DNA of 7,590 bases from CAYJPV01 sp964396055 (GTDB taxonomy: Bacteria > Acidobacteriota > Vicinamibacteria > Vicinamibacterales > JAKQTR01), in assembly GCA_964396055.1 (NCBI GenBank), contig CAYNDV010000191.1, positions 1 to 7,590 of the forward strand. The letters are read 5' to 3'. This document shows, piece after piece, positions 1 through 5,784 of this stretch; position 1 is the stretch's first letter, and each line of letters opens with the position of its first letter. A program made the position numbers and the translations under genes. A model generated the notes under the pieces. That model had not been told where the DNA came from. It ran no database searches and saw only the letters and a program-made list of their open reading frames with translations.

Positions 1-112
1 GCCAGTAGCCGTAGGGCTCGAGCAGGTACGTCGTCTTCATGAACGCCAGGTACGTCCCGACGATGAAGGCCAGGGCTGCCAGCAGGATCAGAGTCCAGCA
101 CACGTTCTTCAT
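1..112 (-). CDS. N-terminus of a small membrane-anchored protein, function unknown (runs off the left edge)
   Basis: Reading leftward from an ATG at 112-110, 37 codons stay open to the window edge. The product starts MKNVCWTLILLAALAFIVG and continues to a segment ending LLEPYGYW. Residues 5 to about 24 form one hydrophobic helix after a single Lys, which suggests a membrane anchor or uncleaved signal anchor; no clear signal-peptidase site or lipobox follows it. The start is well supported by GGAGGAC just upstream, with 5 bases between GGAGG and the ATG. The gene is divergent from the activase at 146, with only 33 bp between the two starts. I do not recognise the family. The strong ribosome binding site and believable N-terminus make it a real gene, but nothing here gives a function. 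Confidence 0.7.
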   Translation of the reverse strand, partial: MKNVCWTLILLAALAFIVGTYLAFMKTTYLLEPYGYW

Positions 113-115
113 CGA

Positions 116-122
116 GTCCTCC
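116..122 (-). promoter_or_regulatory. Shine-Dalgarno site of the left-edge gene
   Basis: On the minus strand the bases read GGAGGAC, a near-perfect anti-16S match. Five bases separate GGAGG from the ATG at 112. It fixes the start of the partial gene. It contrasts with the plus-strand genes at 146 and 4237, neither of which has a comparable site. Confidence 0.75.
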
Positions 123-145
123 GCCGCAATGATAGTCTGGATCCC

Positions 146-1051
146 GTGACGGGCTACGTCTACCGGATCGATCGGTTCTCGCGCGCCGATGGCCCCGGCG
201 TGCGGACCGCGGTGCGCTTGAAGGGCTGCCCCCTGCGGTGCGTCTGGTGCGACAGCCCGGAGAGCCACCACCTGGAACCGGAACTCGTGTACCGGCCCGA
301 CGTCTGCATCCGCTGCCTGTCGTGCCTGGACGACTGTCAGTTGCTCGCGATCTCCCGCAAGGACGGCGAGCCGGTGGTGGATGCGCACGTGTGCCGGTGG
401 TGTGGAGACTGCGCGGACGGATGCCCGACCGGCGCGCGGACGCAGGCAGGTTCGGTGATGACCGAGTCCCGGGTGATGGAGGAGATCCAGCGCGACCGCG
501 ACGCCTGCGCCGCGTCGGGCGGGGGCGTCACGTTCTCGGGCGGCGAACCGTTGCTGCAGGCGGCGTTTCTGGAGCGGCTGCTCGACGCCTGCGGCGCGCT
601 CGGGATACACCGCGCCGTCGACACCTGCGGCCACGCGGAGGCCGATGTCGTGCGCCGCGTGGCCTCCCGCACCGACCTCTTCCTCTACGATCTCAAGCAC
701 CTCGATGATGATGTGCATCGCCGGGTCACGGGCGTGACGAACCGGCTCATCCTGGACAACCTGCGGATGCTGGCGGCCGGTGGCGCGTTACTCGACGTGC
801 GCGTGGCGCTCATTCCGGGCATTAATGACGATGACGGGCACCTCCGCCGGCTGGGGCGTTTCGTGGCTGAGTGCGGATCGCCCTCCGTGACCCTGTTGCC
901 GTACCGGCCGGAGGGCGCGATCGGCTATCCGGCGCTCGGCCGCGAGTACAGGCTGGTGGGCGTTCATGCGCCGACCGCCGAGGACCTCAGCCGGGCCGCG
1001 CAGGCGATCGGCGAGGCGGGGGTGGCGGTGACAGTAGACAGTAGACAGTAG
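146..1051 (+). CDS. Glycyl-radical-enzyme activating protein (radical SAM, PflA-like, with two extra [4Fe-4S] clusters)
   Basis: Members of this family cleave S-adenosylmethionine at a [4Fe-4S] cluster and abstract a hydrogen from a backbone glycine of a partner glycyl radical enzyme, under anoxic conditions in the cytoplasm. The 301-aa product shows the family's N-terminal hallmark (RFSRADGPGVRTAVRLKGCP), the radical SAM motif C28-x3-C32-x2-C35, and an inserted ferredoxin-like region with C54, C57, C60, C64 and C83, C86, C89, C93. GGGVTFSGGEP follows at 126-136, and later the DLKHLDDDVHRRVTG and LLPYRPEG segments. The two-cluster insert is typical of activases for choline, glycerol, benzylsuccinate and similar lyases and is absent from PflA itself. 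The start is GTG at 146 with no good ribosome binding site; an ATG at 129 in this frame is not available, and the hallmark begins at residue 10, so 146 is reasonable. The last six residues and the stop come from a heptamer repeat. No partner enzyme is visible, so the substrate is unknown. Confidence 0.92.
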   Translation: MTGYVYRIDRFSRADGPGVRTAVRLKGCPLRCVWCDSPESHHLEPELVYRPDVCIRCLSCLDDCQLLAISRKDGEPVVDAHVCRWCGDCADGCPTGARTQAGSVMTESRVMEEIQRDRDACAASGGGVTFSGGEPLLQAAFLERLLDACGALGIHRAVDTCGHAEADVVRRVASRTDLFLYDLKHLDDDVHRRVTGVTNRLILDNLRMLAAGGALLDVRVALIPGINDDDGHLRRLGRFVAECGSPSVTLLPYRPEGAIGYPALGREYRLVGVHAPTAEDLSRAAQAIGEAGVAVTVDSRQ

Positions 1052-1079
1052 ACAGAAGACAGAAGACAGAAGACAGAAC
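1031..1079 (+). repeat. Heptamer tandem array, seven copies (ACAGTAG x3, ACAGAAG x3, ACAGAAC)
   Basis: Seven contiguous 7-base units run without interruption: three ACAGTAG, three ACAGAAG and one ACAGAAC. Because 7 is not a multiple of 3, the three TAGs at 1035, 1042 and 1049 fall in all three forward frames. The third one is the stop codon of the activase, whose last residues (TVDSRQ) are therefore repeat-encoded. On the minus strand the array is pyrimidine-rich (CTGTCTT units) and has no stop codon. It lies between convergent genes, next to a strong hairpin. I recall similar heptamer arrays as common intergenic features in Acidobacteriota genomes; that is recollection and unverified. Confidence 0.9.
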
Positions 1080-1111
1080 GGGCGCGCAGGGGTGAACACC
1101 CTGGCGCGCCC
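1080..1111. terminator. Strong GC hairpin between convergent genes, probable bidirectional terminator
   Basis: GGGCGCGC at 1080-1087 pairs exactly with GCGCGCCC at 1104-1111. Inside, AGGGGTG (1088-1094) pairs with CACCCT (1097-1102) with one bulged G on each side, closing on an AA tip. No run of T follows in either direction, so it is not a canonical intrinsic terminator. For guaA, transcribed leftward, the hairpin is followed by the pyrimidine-rich, G-poor heptamer array, which could act as a release zone or a Rho-loading site. Position between the stops at 1051 and 1150 supports a termination or 3'-end protection role; that role is inferred. Confidence 0.6.
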
Positions 1112-1119
1112 GTCGCATC

Positions 1120-1147
1120 CCCGAGTCCCGAGTCCCGAGCCCCGGGC
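1120..1147 (+). repeat. Second heptamer tandem array, four copies (CCCGAGT x2, then CCCGAGC, CCCGGGC)
   Basis: Four adjacent 7-base units read CCCGAGT, CCCGAGT, CCCGAGC and CCCGGGC, the last two with progressive single-base changes. The array ends two bases before the guaA stop codon (TTA on the plus strand at 1150-1152). It has the same unit length as the array at 1031 but an unrelated sequence, and the hairpin at 1080-1111 lies between them. The last unit contains the palindrome CCCGGG. Confidence 0.75.
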
Positions 1148-1149
1148 CC

Positions 1150-2970
1150 CTATTCCCATTCAATGGTGCCCGGCGGCTTCGTGGTGACGTCGAGCGCCAG
1201 GCCGCTCACCCCGGGCAGCGCCAGGATGGCGGAGCGCAGTTCGTCGAGCAGGGCCGGCGGCAGGGCCGCCGGCGTGGCCGTCATCGCCCGCTCCGAGTGG
1301 ATGGGCCGGACGATCACGAATTCCCGGCCGCGCCCGTCGATCGCCATCGGCACGCACACCGTCGGGCACTGCCAGATGCTGTCGTACACGCCGTGGCGCC
1401 GCAACCCGTCCATCACCAGCGCGTCGGCCTCGCGCAGCAGGTCGAGGCGCTCGCGCGTGACGGTGGCGGCCAGCGGCGTGATCGTCCCCGGCACGCCCGG
1501 CGCGAGGTTCCAGATACAGCGGTTGATGCCGGGCACCGTCTTGAAGATCGTCGCCGCGCATTCCAGCAGCCGGTCGAAGGCTGCCGCGCCGCTGAGCATC
1601 ACCGGGTGTTCGTAGGACCGCAGGTCGGCCTTCACCCCGACCGACTTGATGGGCAGGGCGCGGGCATCGATCCCGTACGAGGCAGCCACGGGCGCCAGCA
1701 CCCGGGCGGCGTCCTCGAGGCCGCTCCAGTCGGCCTCGCCCGTCGAGCAGAGCAGCCGCACGCCGAGCCCCGGCCCCGGAAACGGATGGCGCCACACCAG
1801 TTCGTGCGGGAGCCCGAGTCGCTCCCCGAGTTCCCGTACTTCCACCTTGTAGAGATCCGCCAGCGGTTCCACCACGCGTCCCTGCGCGATCATCTCCTCG
1901 ATGATCGGCACCCGGTTGTGGTGCGTCTTGATGGTATCGGCCCGCCTGGTGCCGCCGGTCTCGATCGTGTCCGGGTAGATCGTGCCCTGGCCGAGGAGGT
2001 GCTGTTCGATGCCGAGGCGCCGCGCCTCGCGCTCGAACACCTCGATGAACGTGTTGCCGATGATGGTGCGCTTGCGCTCGGGTTCCACCACGCCGGCCAG
2101 GGCCGACAGGAAGGCGTCGCTGGCGTCGACGAAGTGCAGGTTGCGGTCGAGCCCGAACTGGCGGAAGGTGTCGAGGACCGCGTGGCTTTCGCCCTGGCGC
2201 ATCAGGCCGTTGTCGATGTGCAGCAGGTGCAGGCGGTCCGACCCGATGGCCTCGCCGAGCAGGCGGGCGGCCACCGTCGAGTCCACGCCGCCCGAGGCGA
2301 GCAGGAAGACGCTGCGCCCGCCGATGTGCTCGCGCTCGCGGGCCAGTCGCTCCTCGATGTAGCGCGCCATGGTCCACGAGGGCCGGCAGCCGCAGATGCC
2401 GAAGACGAAGTTGGCGATCATCTCGGTGCCGTGCACCGTGTCGTCCACTTCGGGGTGGTACTGGAAGCCGTAACGGCGCAGCGCGTCCGACGCGATGGCG
2501 GCATAGCGGTGGGGCGTGCCGCCCGTGCCCAGCGTGGTGTAGCCGACTTCGACGAAGCCGGGGCCGACGCTCGTCACGGAGTCGAAGTGGCTCATCCAGA
2601 CCCGTTCGACCGGCCCCAGCCCCGCGAACAGCGGGCAGTCGCCGACCACGTGCAGGTCGGCCGGGCCCCATTCGCGGCCGCCGTGCACCACCGTGCCGCC
2701 GTACTGCTTGGCGATTTCCTGGTGGCCGAAGCAGAACCCGAGGATGGGCGTGTCGAGGTCGTAGATGGCCCGGGTGTAGTCGGAGTCCTCGCCGAACGAC
2801 GAGAGGCTCGGGCTGCCCGAGAGGATAATGCCCTTGCAGGCGCGAAACGCCTCGATGGGGTCGTCTGGCTGGCGGATCTCGGCCAGCACGTGCAGGCGGC
2901 GGATCTTGGTGGCGATGAGGTGGGCGTACTGGCCGCCGAAGTCGACGACGGCGATCGTGTCGTGCATCAT
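1150..2970 (-). CDS. guaA: GMP synthase (glutamine-hydrolysing), long eukaryote-like form
   Basis: The enzyme converts XMP, ATP and glutamine to GMP, the last step of de novo guanine nucleotide synthesis, in the cytoplasm. The 606-aa product has a class I glutamine amidotransferase domain (about 5-195) with nucleophile C80 in GFCFGHQE and the partners H172 and E174 in YHPEV. An ATP pyrophosphatase domain follows, with the P-loop SGGVDS at 226-231, HIDNG, IKTHHN and RHPFPGPGLGVR. Usual bacterial GuaA has about 510-525 residues and one C-terminal dimerisation domain. Here about 90 extra residues give two such units, at about 438-490 (LPIKSVGVKADLRSYE to VPGINRCIWNLAPG) and 535-606, ending TKPPGTIEWE, as in human GMPS. 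The first Met is followed by a second; either could start the protein, and the Shine-Dalgarno match is weak (GCGGGAC). It begins 19 bp after the gamma-lyase-family gene and is probably translated from the same transcript. Confidence 0.95.
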   Translation of the reverse strand: MMHDTIAVVDFGGQYAHLIATKIRRLHVLAEIRQPDDPIEAFRACKGIILSGSPSLSSFGEDSDYTRAIYDLDTPILGFCFGHQEIAKQYGGTVVHGGREWGPADLHVVGDCPLFAGLGPVERVWMSHFDSVTSVGPGFVEVGYTTLGTGGTPHRYAAIASDALRRYGFQYHPEVDDTVHGTEMIANFVFGICGCRPSWTMARYIEERLAREREHIGGRSVFLLASGGVDSTVAARLLGEAIGSDRLHLLHIDNGLMRQGESHAVLDTFRQFGLDRNLHFVDASDAFLSALAGVVEPERKRTIIGNTFIEVFEREARRLGIEQHLLGQGTIYPDTIETGGTRRADTIKTHHNRVPIIEEMIAQGRVVEPLADLYKVEVRELGERLGLPHELVWRHPFPGPGLGVRLLCSTGEADWSGLEDAARVLAPVAASYGIDARALPIKSVGVKADLRSYEHPVMLSGAAAFDRLLECAATIFKTVPGINRCIWNLAPGVPGTITPLAATVTRERLDLLREADALVMDGLRRHGVYDSIWQCPTVCVPMAIDGRGREFVIVRPIHSERAMTATPAALPPALLDELRSAILALPGVSGLALDVTTKPPGTIEWE

Positions 2971-2989
2971 GGGTGCGTCCCGCTGCGAA

Positions 2990-4177
2990 TCAGGCCAGCC
3001 CGGCGTCGAGGTCGGTGATGAGGTCGTCGAGATCCTCCAGGCCCACCGACAGACGGACGAGCCCGTCGGTCACGCCCTGCGCCAGGCGTTCCTCACGCGA
3101 CACGACGCTGTGCGTGGTGGAGGCGGCGTGGGTGATGAGCGTGCGCGCGTCGCCCAGGCTCACCGCGAGGGCGCAGAGGCGCACCGTATTGAGCAGCCGG
3201 CGGCCCGCGTCCATTCCGCCCCTGACCTCGAAGCAGAGCATGCCGCCGAAGCCGCCGGGCATCTGCGCTCGTGCCAGATCGTGCTGCGGATGAGAGGGCA
3301 GGCCGGGATAGCGGACCCACGCCACCGCGGGGTGTCCCTCGAGCCAGCGTGCCAGGCCGAGGGCGTTGGTGTCGTGGCGCTCCACGCGCAGGGGCAGCGT
3401 CTGGGTCCCGCGCAGCATGAGATAGGCGTTGAACGGCGCCATGATGCCGCCGTAGTACCGCAACGGCTCCGTGAGGCACCGTTCGATGAACGGTTCCCGG
3501 CCGACGACGAGGCCGCCGACCGCGTCGCCGTGCCCGCAGAAGTACTTCGTGGCGCTGTGCACCACGACGTCGATGCCCAGCGCGAGCGGCCGCTGGTTGA
3601 TGGGCGTGGCGAAGGTATTGTCGCAGATGGTGGTCACGCCCCGCGCCCGGCCCAGGGCCGCCACGCCCGCGAGATCGGTCAGGGCCAGGAGCGGATTGCC
3701 CGGCGTCTCCACGTAGATGACCTTCGTGGTCGGCCGCAGGGCCGCCTCCACCTGCGCCAGGTCCGTGGCGTCCACGAACGTCGTCTCGATGCCGAGCGAT
3801 CCGAGCTGCTGCGTCAGCAGGTGGACCGTGCTCGGGTAGATCGAGCGGCCCGACACGATGTGATCGCCGGCGGCCACCACCGTGAGCAGCGCCGAGGAGA
3901 TGGCCGCCATGCCGCTCGCCGTGGCCACGGCGGCCTCGCCGCCCTCGAGCGCGGCGGCGCGATCGGCAAACGCCGCCACCGTGGGGTTGCCCCACCGGGT
4001 GTAGACGAACGCCTCCTTCTCGCCGGAGAAGATCGCCGCGCCCTGTTCGGCGGTGCCGAGGTGGTACGTGGTGGCCAGGTGCAGCGGCGGCACCAGGGCC
4101 CCGGTGGTGGCATCGGGCGATTCGCCCGCGTGGATGGCCGTGGTGTGCACGCCGTACCGTCGTTGCCGGTCGTTCAT
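2990..4177 (-). CDS. PLP-dependent Cys/Met metabolism enzyme (methionine/cystathionine gamma-lyase family)
   Basis: This fold-type I PLP enzyme acts on sulfur amino acids or activated homoserine by gamma-elimination or gamma-replacement, in the cytoplasm. From the ATG at 4177 the product is 395 aa and runs almost without gaps against my memory of Pseudomonas methionine gamma-lyase: Y59 and R61 (YTRWGNPT), G89-M90 (ASGM), Y114, D186 (CDNTF), S208, T210 and Schiff-base K211 (HSATKY), S340 (SLGDA) and R375 (VRLSVGLED) fall at the same numbers. An upstream GTG at 4219 would add 14 residues; I prefer 4177 because of this alignment and an AAGGA 12 bases upstream, although that spacing is long. The residues specific to true methionine gamma-lyase differ: Cys116 is Ser, Lys240 is Arg, Asp241 is Tyr. 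Cystathionine gamma-lyase or -synthase, or O-acylhomoserine sulfhydrylase, is therefore equally possible. It is upstream of guaA by 19 bp and divergent from the symporter. Confidence 0.88.
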   Translation of the reverse strand: MNDRQRRYGVHTTAIHAGESPDATTGALVPPLHLATTYHLGTAEQGAAIFSGEKEAFVYTRWGNPTVAAFADRAAALEGGEAAVATASGMAAISSALLTVVAAGDHIVSGRSIYPSTVHLLTQQLGSLGIETTFVDATDLAQVEAALRPTTKVIYVETPGNPLLALTDLAGVAALGRARGVTTICDNTFATPINQRPLALGIDVVVHSATKYFCGHGDAVGGLVVGREPFIERCLTEPLRYYGGIMAPFNAYLMLRGTQTLPLRVERHDTNALGLARWLEGHPAVAWVRYPGLPSHPQHDLARAQMPGGFGGMLCFEVRGGMDAGRRLLNTVRLCALAVSLGDARTLITHAASTTHSVVSREERLAQGVTDGLVRLSVGLEDLDDLITDLDAGLA

Positions 4178-4210
4178 GGCTAGCCATCGTCCTTCATCCG
4201 CTGCGCGGGG

Positions 4211-4236
4211 GTCAACCACAGGTATGCTATCCGGCC
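4211..4236. promoter_or_regulatory. Candidate promoter of the symporter, possibly leaderless and bidirectional
   Basis: The 59 bp between the divergent starts at 4177 and 4237 are GC-rich except for TATGCTAT at 4223-4230. TATGCT at 4223-4228 is a fair -10 match, eight bases before the symporter ATG, so transcription would begin at or next to the start codon; no Shine-Dalgarno sequence is present. No convincing -35 element precedes it. The same octamer read on the minus strand gives TAGCAT, a possible -10 for the gamma-lyase gene with a leader of about 40 bases. TTGACC on the minus strand (4215-4210) has no partner -10 at the right distance. All of this is inference from sequence matches. Confidence 0.35.
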
Positions 4237-5784
4237 ATGGGATGGGTGGCGGTCGGCGCGCTGTACGCCGTCTTCCTCGCGGTTGGCTACCTGGCGTCCC
4301 GCAAGGCCAGGGGCGGCACCGTGGCCGACCTCATGCTGGCGGGCCGGGCGATGCCGTTGTGGCTGGCGACCCTCACGATGACGGCCACGTGGGTGGACGG
4401 CGGCTACCTGCTCGGCACGGCCGAGGGCGTCGTGCGATCGTCAGTGGCGTCGGGCGTGCAGGGCGGCCTGTGTTTCGGCCTCAGCCTGATCCTCGGCGGC
4501 CTGCTGTTCGCTCGCCGCATGCGGGCGCTCGAGTTCACCACCCTGGTGGACCCGTTCGAGGCGCGGTTCGGCCGCCGCTGGGCGGCCGTGCTGTCGGTGC
4601 CGGCCATGGCGGCCGAGGTGTTCTGGAGCGCCGAACTGCTCGTGGCGCTCGGCTCCACGCTGGGCATCAGCCTCGGCCTCGACCTGACCACGGCGATTCT
4701 CGTGTCGGCCGCCGTGGTGACCGCCTACACGATCGCGGGCGGGATGTGGTCCGTGGCCTACACCGACGCGCTCCAGCTGGGCCTCGTCGTCCTGGGCCTG
4801 GTGGCGGCGCTGCCGTTCGTCCTGGCGGCCGGCGGGGGACTGGCGGCCGTGGTGGATGCCTATGCGGCGGCGCGTCCGGGCCGGGCCGCCCTGCTGCCCC
4901 CCGTCTCGGCCGGCGGCGCGTGGTCCCGGGAGGCCATCGTCAGCTGGTGGGACGTCAGCGCCATGCTCGTCTTCGGCGGCATTCCGTGGAACTGCTATTT
5001 CCAGCGGGTGCTGGCGTGCCGGACGCCCGCCCGGGCGCAGTGGCATTCCATCTTTTCCGGCGTGCTGACGATCGGGCTCACCGCGCCGCCACTGATGGTG
5101 GGGCTTGTCGCGGCCGTGTACGCGTGGCCGCCTGATGTGGCCGCCCGGCTGGCGGCCCAGCCTGCCGACGCGCTGCCGCTCGTCTTTCGCGCCCTCACGC
5201 CGTCCCTCGTGGGCCTGCTGGGGGTGGGGGCCATCATCGGCGCGGTCACCTCGAGCTTCAGCGCGTCGATCCTGTCAGCCGGGTCGATGTTCAGCTGGAA
5301 CACCTGCAAGCGCCTGCTCTGGCCGGGGCTTGAGGTGGCGGCGATCCGGCGGATCCTGCGGGGCAGCATCGCCGTGCTGGGCGCGGCGGCCGTCGTACTG
5401 GCGCTGAGCGTGCAGAGCGTGCAGGCGCTGTGGTTCTTCACGAGCGACCTGGTGTTCGTCCTGCTGGTACCGCAGCTGGTGTGCGCGTTGTTCGACCGCA
5501 GGGCCAACCTGGCGGGGTCCGTGACGGCGTTCGTCGTGTCGCTGGCGCTGCGCGCGGGCGGCGGCGAGCCGCTCTTCGGCATCCCCCCGCTCGTGCCGTA
5601 CCCGGAGCTGGCGGCGGTGATTCTCCCGATCGACCCCGGCGCCTGGTACGAGACCGGCACCGGGGCGCTCGTCTTCCCGTTCAAGACGATGGCCGCGGTG
5701 ACGGGGCTGGTGCTGCTGCCGGTGGTCTCGCGGCTGACGGCCCGCTGGTCGCCGCCCCGCCCCCTCAAATCAATCCCGGATTGA
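4237..5784 (+). CDS. Sodium:solute symporter of the high-affinity choline transporter type (CHT1/SLC5A7-like)
   Basis: SSS-family carriers use the sodium gradient to bring a small solute across the inner membrane. The 515-aa product is hydrophobic throughout, with room for about 13 helices. From memory of human CHT1 it matches segment by segment: TMTATWVDGGYLLGTAE (48-63), LSLILGGLLFARRMR (82-96), LVDPFEARFGRR, SVAYTDALQL (172-181), GGIPWNCYFQRVLA (247-260), SSFSASILSAGSMF (339-352), LWFFTSDLVFVLLVPQLVC (398-416), GGGEPLFG and FPFKTMAAVTG (480-490). Trp52, Phe80, Trp130 and Trp251 align with CHT1 Trp62, Tyr91, Trp141 and Trp254, which I recall lining the choline pocket. The SS(F)S stretch at 339-342 fits the family's sodium site, though CHT1 has Asp where this has Ser or Phe. 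Choline or another quaternary amine is the best substrate guess; betaine, proline and others are not excluded. The last four residues and the TGA stop lie in the palindromic repeat at 5767. Confidence 0.9.
   Translation: MGWVAVGALYAVFLAVGYLASRKARGGTVADLMLAGRAMPLWLATLTMTATWVDGGYLLGTAEGVVRSSVASGVQGGLCFGLSLILGGLLFARRMRALEFTTLVDPFEARFGRRWAAVLSVPAMAAEVFWSAELLVALGSTLGISLGLDLTTAILVSAAVVTAYTIAGGMWSVAYTDALQLGLVVLGLVAALPFVLAAGGGLAAVVDAYAAARPGRAALLPPVSAGGAWSREAIVSWWDVSAMLVFGGIPWNCYFQRVLACRTPARAQWHSIFSGVLTIGLTAPPLMVGLVAAVYAWPPDVAARLAAQPADALPLVFRALTPSLVGLLGVGAIIGAVTSSFSASILSAGSMFSWNTCKRLLWPGLEVAAIRRILRGSIAVLGAAAVVLALSVQSVQALWFFTSDLVFVLLVPQLVCALFDRRANLAGSVTAFVVSLALRAGGGEPLFGIPPLVPYPELAAVILPIDPGAWYETGTGALVFPFKTMAAVTGLVLLPVVSRLTARWSPPRPLKSIPD

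Noticed and set aside
1031..1079. A CRISPR-like array
   Set aside because: The units are only 7 bases and directly adjacent with no spacers, and there are no cas genes; it is a simple tandem repeat.
788..1159. Open frame of 123 codons on the minus strand covering the heptamer arrays
   Set aside because: It exists because the arrays have no stop codons on this strand; its product is translated repeat plus antisense of the activase, and it overlaps the end of guaA.
1297..3018. Long open frame of 573 codons on the plus strand, antisense to guaA
   Set aside because: It is a shadow of guaA in high-GC DNA: rich in Arg, Ala, Asp, Val and His with no recognisable domain, while the opposite strand encodes a full GMP synthase.
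2828..4183. Open frame of 451 codons on the plus strand across the guaA/gamma-lyase region
   Set aside because: It spans two genuine opposite-strand genes and their junction, is Arg/His/Ala-rich, and shows no family motif.
4178..4219. GTG at 4219 as the start of the gamma-lyase-family gene
   Set aside because: The 14 added residues do not resemble the family N-terminus, no ribosome binding site precedes them, and starting at 4177 gives matching numbering with methionine gamma-lyase.
146..5784. A choline-degradation system (CutC/CutD trimethylamine-lyase with its transporter)
   Set aside because: The activase family and a choline-like transporter are both present, but they are over 3 kb apart with unrelated genes between, in different transcription units, and no choline lyase, microcompartment or betaine gene is visible.
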